DNA from: JAUZQZ01 sp964624255
GTDB taxonomy: Bacteria > Pseudomonadota > Zetaproteobacteria > Mariprofundales > Mariprofundaceae
Length of the DNA: 8,860 nt
Assembly: GCA_964624255.1 (NCBI GenBank)
Contig: CAZUWV010000069.1
Coordinates: forward strand, 1 to 8,860
Reading direction: 5' to 3'
Below, piece by piece: positions 6,419-8,860 of this stretch; positions within the stretch are counted from its first letter, which is position 1, and every line of letters starts with the position of its first letter. Below the pieces are notes generated by a model. It was given only the letters and a program-made list of their open reading frames with translations. It did no database searches and was not told where the DNA came from. The translations under genes were made by a program, and so were the position numbers.

Positions 6419-7087
6419 ATGGGTGGTTTGGAGGATCGGATTGGCTACCATTTTCGAAACAGGGCCTTAATGGAGCGGGCTTTAACCCATAGGTCCACAT
6501 CTGGCGAACATATGGAACGTATGGAGTTTCTGGGTGATGCCATCCTCGGGGCAGTTATCGCCGCCAGGCTCTGTAAACAATTTCCACATACCGACGAGGG
6601 GGAACTGACGCGCATGCGCGCAACCATGGTATGCAAGGATGGTCTGCTCACGATTGCCCGCGAATGGAAGCTCGCTATCCATCTTCGCGTTGGCAGCGGA
6701 GAGCGCGACGGAGATGAACGGCTTAAATCAACATCCATTGCGGCCAATGCCGTTGAAGCAGTCATTGGTGCGGTGTTTCTTGACGGTGGCTGGGAGGATG
6801 CCCGTGCGCTTGTACTGGAGGCATGGGCGGATTCGCTGCATGGTGCGGACCGGGTAGATAGCCGCGATGCGAAGACCCGCCTTCAGGAATTCACGCAGGC
6901 GCATGGTCTGGGATTGCCACAGTATGTGGTGCGCGACCTAGGCACAGGGCACCAGTGCCGTTTCGAAGCCGAGTGCCATGTGGACGGCAATAAGGCTGGA
7001 AAAGGTATGGGCGAGAGAAAGAAGGCGGCGGAGATGGAGGCTGCGAATCAGGCATGCCACCACCTGTCCGTTCATGCGCTTGTATGA
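6419..7087 (+). CDS. rnc: Ribonuclease III, with Asn at a conserved metal-binding Asp
   Basis: RNase III cleaves double-stranded RNA in rRNA precursors and many mRNAs. The 222-residue length and domain order are normal: a nuclease domain (about 1-145) with signature MERMEFLGD, then a double-stranded RNA-binding domain from about 150 (DAKTRLQEF through KKAAEMEAANQA). Acidic residues Glu33, Glu36, Asp40, Glu60 and Glu113 match E. coli Glu38, Glu41, Asp45, Glu65 and Glu117. However, the position of E. coli Asp114, normally in an ADxxEA motif, is Asn110 here (AANAVEA, codon AAT at 6746-6748). This may weaken Mg2+ binding and catalysis while leaving RNA binding intact, or be a sequence error. It starts one base after the preceding stop with no clear ribosome site, so coupling is likely. 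Confidence 0.96.
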   Translation: MGGLEDRIGYHFRNRALMERALTHRSTSGEHMERMEFLGDAILGAVIAARLCKQFPHTDEGELTRMRATMVCKDGLLTIAREWKLAIHLRVGSGERDGDERLKSTSIAANAVEAVIGAVFLDGGWEDARALVLEAWADSLHGADRVDSRDAKTRLQEFTQAHGLGLPQYVVRDLGTGHQCRFEAECHVDGNKAGKGMGERKKAAEMEAANQACHHLSVHALV

Positions 7088-7149
7088 TGCACACAGCGTC
7101 AGAAGCATATAAAGAAAGAGTCAATTTATGAATAATGAAGGTTAAATCC

Positions 7150-8046
7150 ATGCCGGACGAATTGTTTCGCTGCGGCTCGGTCGCACTCCTCGGGCGACCC
7201 AATGTAGGAAAATCTACATTGATGAACCGGATTATTGGGGCCAAGGTGGCGATTGTTACGCCCAAACCACAAACCACCCGGCATCGCATCCTTGGTATTC
7301 ATACCAATGCATCCCGGCAGCTTGTTTTTGTCGATACGCCCGGCATTCACAAGGGCAATAAACAGTTAAACCGGAATATGGTGCGTGTGGCCTATGCTGC
7401 GGCGGCGGAGGCCGATGTCTTGGCCGTGATGCAGGACGTAAGCGCCCCTCTTGACCGTGGCACATGCGCTTTGATTGAACGCTTCGCCGACGGGCGACTG
7501 CCGCAACCCCGAATTCATGTCTTAAACAAGATGGATAAAGCAAAAAATGACGCATTGCTGCCCCGGCTAGCCGAAATTCAACGGCTTGATCCGAATGCCA
7601 AAGCCTACATCCCCATATCCGCCAGAAGGGGGGTGCAAATGGATGCGCTTCTGGATGAACTGACAAGACATGTGCCGGTGGCCCCGCCCATTTATGCACC
7701 GGACTGGTATACGGACCAGACCCAGCGCCAACTGGCTGCTGAATATGTACGCGAGCAGGTTTTCCTCGCCATGCAGCAGGAGATTCCGTTCCAGACAGCC
7801 GTGGATATCGAAGTATTTCACGAGTCGGAAACAGGGATGGAGATTGAAGCCGTCATTCTGGTTGGTGGGGAGCGCCATAAACCGATGCTGATCGGCAAGG
7901 GCGGCGCGCGCATGAAATCCATAGGCACGAGAGCTAGGAAGGGTCTGGAGGATTTGTTTGCTTGTCACATAAACCTGAAACTGTGGGTCAAAGTGGATCC
8001 AGGCTGGTTTGACCATCCGGGTAAATTGAATGATCTTGGCTTATGA
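7150..8046 (+). CDS. era: GTPase Era, 16S rRNA-binding ribosome assembly factor
   Basis: Era binds the 3' end of 16S rRNA during small-subunit maturation and couples it to growth. The 298-residue protein has a GTPase domain with GRPNVGKS (15-22), the PQTTRHR switch I segment (40-46), DTPG (62-65), NKMD (126-129) and an ISARRG G5 loop (156-161, ISAxxG). A C-terminal KH domain has the GKGG loop at 249-252 and the usual LWVKV near 279. I chose the ATG at 7150: AAGG lies eight bases upstream and the P-loop then falls at residue 15 as in E. coli. An in-frame ATG at 7135 is possible but has a poorer ribosome site. era follows rnc after 62 bases. The usual downstream partners recO and pdxJ are not present. 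Confidence 0.97.
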   Translation: MPDELFRCGSVALLGRPNVGKSTLMNRIIGAKVAIVTPKPQTTRHRILGIHTNASRQLVFVDTPGIHKGNKQLNRNMVRVAYAAAAEADVLAVMQDVSAPLDRGTCALIERFADGRLPQPRIHVLNKMDKAKNDALLPRLAEIQRLDPNAKAYIPISARRGVQMDALLDELTRHVPVAPPIYAPDWYTDQTQRQLAAEYVREQVFLAMQQEIPFQTAVDIEVFHESETGMEIEAVILVGGERHKPMLIGKGGARMKSIGTRARKGLEDLFACHINLKLWVKVDPGWFDHPGKLNDLGL

Positions 8047-8104
8047 GTAATTGAATTTCGAGTTTTTAAGACATCGCCATTTGCTTCCTGAGAATGGACT
8101 GAAC

Positions 8105-8147
8105 GTGGGATTGCCGCTCATTCACCCAGGGTTTTGCAACTGGCTCT
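8105..8147 (+). repeat. Short intergenic repeat, copy B
   Basis: GTGGGATTGCCGCTCA (8105-8120) is the exact reverse complement of 1726-1741. It is followed by GGGTTTTGCAACTGGCT (8129-8145), which shares its core with 1745-1761 and with 435-450. The order and orientation of both modules match copy A at 417-450. An exact 16-base match between two intergenic places in a window this size is unlikely by chance. Confidence 0.5.
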
Positions 8148-8150
8148 AGT

Positions 8151-8320
8151 GTTAACCTGCATTATTCATGAATCGCCGCGATGATTGCGTCGGACCTTTG
8201 TCTGTACCGGATTCCAAGGAAGGAGAGCGTAGCCATGCATACGGACGACCGGCGGGGAATCCGGTGCAGACAAAGGAACCAGCAAGGGCGCGGCAGTATT
8301 CGTGAATAATGCAGGTTAAC
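8151..8320. mobile_element. Symmetric 170-bp palindromic element (MITE-like)
   Basis: The outer arms 8151-8173 and 8298-8320 are 23-base inverted repeats with one mismatch, beginning GTTAACCTGCATTATTC. The inner arms 8195-8215 and 8256-8276 are 21-base inverted repeats with one mismatch, containing CCTTTGTCTG and CCGGATTCC. The segments between outer and inner arms are both 21 bases and pair partly through GCCGCG. The two 65-base halves therefore flank a 40-base centre. No transposase is present and no clear target-site duplication is visible. Transcribed, it would fold into a long hairpin, which could also act on the 3' end of the era message. A non-autonomous mobile element is the likeliest reading. 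Confidence 0.65.
8235..8309 (+). pseudogene. Tiny reading frame resembling the N-terminus of a group II intron protein
   Basis: The ATG at 8235 opens a 24-codon frame ending in TAA at 8307-8309, preceded by a strong AAGGAAGGAG ribosome site about nine bases upstream. It begins MHTDDRR. From memory, HTDDRRES is a recurrent start of group II intron reverse-transcriptase reading frames in proteobacteria. Here the Arg codons are followed by four G instead of three; dropping one G restores HTDDRRES followed by GADKGTSKGAA. I therefore infer a truncated, frameshifted relic captured in the centre and right arm of the palindromic element. No reverse-transcriptase domain or intron RNA core is visible, and the resemblance rests on a short motif. 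Confidence 0.35.
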
Positions 8321-8325
8321 TTATA

Positions 8326-8339
8326 TGGCGGAGAGGGTG
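8326..8339 (-). other. tRNA-Ser 3'-end fragment, possible integrase attachment-site remnant
   Basis: TGGCGGAGAGGGTG is the reverse complement of CACCCTCTCCGCCA, the typical last bases of a bacterial tRNA-Ser including CCA. The following bases do not continue into a T-arm, so this is not a tRNA gene. Such fragments are left at one end of islands that integrate into a tRNA-Ser gene. Nearby are TAACAGTCTGTTA (8358-8370, a perfect palindrome around one base) and TACCGCCAGAA twice (8403-8413 and 8415-8425), possible recombinase-binding repeats. No integrase is visible in the window. Confidence 0.4.
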
Positions 8340-8402
8340 TCCGTCACATTGCACTCGTAACAGTCTGTTATCATTGAATTATCACGTTTCCGTATTTTCA
8401 GA

Positions 8403-8425
8403 TACCGCCAGAAGTACCGCCAGAA
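8403..8425 (+). repeat. Tandem 11-mer TACCGCCAGAA
   Basis: Two exact copies of TACCGCCAGAA are separated by a single G (period 12). They lie just past the end of the minus-strand DUF1640-like gene and near the tRNA-Ser fragment. Short direct repeats beside an attachment core are often arm-type binding sites for a tyrosine recombinase, which is inference here. Confidence 0.55.
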
Positions 8426-8436
8426 TGTTCATGTCA

Positions 8437-8703
8437 CTATGGGCTTAAAACCTTCCAAAGCATCGCCATGGTGAAGGCAAGATTGAAGGCAATCATCCAT
8501 TGAATAAGGTTGATCCTGCCGTCCATGATAATCATACGCTTATCTAGATGCACAATATCGCCCTTGGTAGCCAGTTGCGTATCCAATGCTTCACTCATGG
8601 CGGACTTCTGCGCTTCAGCCAATGCTTCGGCCTGTTTCGTATCGAAGCCTCCGGCCTCAAGCCGCTTGGCATACTTCAGCGTATCAAAGGTTGCGCTACT
8701 CAT
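8437..8703 (-). CDS. Small DUF1640-like coiled-coil membrane protein
   Basis: This is an 88-residue protein with an N-terminal FDTLKYAKRLEAGGFDTKQAEALAEA segment, a helical, charged middle containing LATKGDI (44-50) and a single C-terminal membrane segment (about 66-85, ending in MLWKVLSP). That order (FDT..K..K.L...GF...QAEA, ATKGDI, then a tail anchor) is typical of bacterial DUF1640/CCDC90-like proteins, often found in several copies and near mobile DNA. Function is unknown; the family shares its form with mitochondrial uniporter regulators, but no role should be inferred from that. No ribosome site is visible upstream; a -10-like element ends six bases before the ATG, so the message may be leaderless. 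Length is slightly short for the family but appears complete. Confidence 0.75.
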   Translation of the reverse strand: MSSATFDTLKYAKRLEAGGFDTKQAEALAEAQKSAMSEALDTQLATKGDIVHLDKRMIIMDGRINLIQWMIAFNLAFTMAMLWKVLSP

Positions 8704-8709
8704 ACCGCA

Positions 8710-8739
8710 AGATTAGCACATGAGGATGTCGGCGGACAA
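8710..8739 (-). promoter_or_regulatory. Candidate promoter giving a leaderless DUF1640-like transcript
   Basis: On the minus strand, TTGTCC (8734-8739) and TAATCT (8710-8715) are separated by 18 bases, and TGC directly before TAATCT makes an extended -10. Six bases after the -10 comes the A of the ATG at 8703, the normal position for a transcription start. This would explain the lack of a ribosome binding site. Seen by eye only. Confidence 0.4.
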
Positions 8740-8781
8740 CGAAACCGTACTCGCCCCTTCCCATAGCGTGTCGTGGGCAGG

Positions 8782-8800
8782 TTTACCAACTATTGGTAAA
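8782..8800. promoter_or_regulatory. Perfect palindrome, possible operator
   Basis: TTTACCAA (8782-8789) and TTGGTAAA (8793-8800) form a perfect 8-bp inverted repeat around CTA. It lies between the start of the DUF1640-like gene and the stop of a minus-strand frame at the window edge. No T-run follows on either strand, so a protein-binding site fits better than a terminator. What binds is unknown. Confidence 0.4.
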
Positions 8801-8805
8801 GGTGC

Positions 8806-8860
8806 TTACCGGCTGTCATCTATTTTCTTCATCTGCGCATATAATTCCAGCAGGGTCAGT
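8806..8860 (-). CDS. C-terminal end of an unidentified reading frame (partial)
   Basis: The minus strand is open from the window edge to a TAA at 8806-8808 and encodes LTLLELYAQMKKIDDSR as its last 17 residues. The amphipathic, Lys-rich helix is plausible as a protein end, and small toxin or antitoxin proteins sometimes end like this, but 17 residues cannot identify a family. It may equally be a chance open frame. Confidence 0.3.
   Translation of the reverse strand, partial: LTLLELYAQMKKIDDSR

Larger units (their letters stand above)
8047..8436. other. Repeat-rich junction downstream of era, no ordinary gene
   Basis: About 390 bases separate era from the next gene. From left to right it holds a short dispersed repeat (8105-8147), a symmetric 170-bp palindromic element (8151-8320), a 14-base match to a tRNA-Ser 3' end (8326-8339), a 13-bp palindrome (8358-8370) and a tandem 11-mer (8403-8425). 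No clear intrinsic terminator for the era transcript is visible before 8150. The concentration of such pieces where recO would usually begin suggests a site of past insertions or rearrangement. Confidence 0.6.

Noticed and set aside
7084..7131. 15-codon frame bridging the end of rnc and the era leader
   Set aside because: It has no ribosome site and its position is explained by the rnc stop; a leader peptide cannot be supported.
8349..8358. TTGCACTCGT shared with 371-380
   Set aside because: Many chance 10-base matches are expected in a window this long.
8403..8425. Possible CRISPR repeats
   Set aside because: There are only two 11-base copies separated by one base, with no spacers and no cas genes.

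Overview
The window reads as chromosomal DNA of a free-living proteobacterium, most likely a gamma- or betaproteobacterium of moderate GC. The main reason is the compact block lepA - lepB - DUF4845-like - rnc - era, a gene order typical of those classes. Encoded CCA ends on both tRNAs and a small DUF1640-type membrane protein fit the same picture. I cannot name a genus from sequence alone.

Layout. Positions 1-267 hold the 3' part of a tRNA-Glu, a complete tRNA-Lys and a clean Rho-independent terminator. After about 215 bases with no convincing gene come two minus-strand genes: a two-aspartate CPA2-type cation/proton antiporter (482-1684) and a lactaldehyde/glyceraldehyde-type NAD(P)-dependent aldehyde dehydrogenase (1782-3221). 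A divergent intergenic region (3222-3507) separates them from the plus-strand housekeeping run: lepA (translation factor EF4), lepB (signal peptidase I), a short membrane-anchored DUF4845-like protein, rnc (RNase III) and era (ribosome-assembly GTPase). lepA to rnc are packed with gaps or overlaps of about one base, so they are almost surely one translationally coupled transcript; era follows after about 60 bases.

The usual continuation of this operon (recO, pdxJ) is absent. Instead, 8047-8436 is a repeat-rich junction. It holds a short dispersed repeat, a symmetric 170-bp palindromic element whose centre carries a tiny reading frame resembling the N-terminus of group II intron proteins, a 14-base match to the 3' end of a tRNA-Ser (a typical integrase target), a 13-bp palindrome and a tandem 11-mer. 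Beyond it lie a DUF1640-type gene on the minus strand and the very end of another minus-strand frame.

The points most worth following up are two conserved enzymes that each lack a catalytic residue through what looks like a single base change: the aldehyde dehydrogenase has Arg where the catalytic Cys belongs, and RNase III has Asn where a metal-binding Asp belongs. Next come a family of short intergenic repeats with three copies in this window and the mobile-DNA scar downstream of era. I did not find a convincing new multi-gene system.
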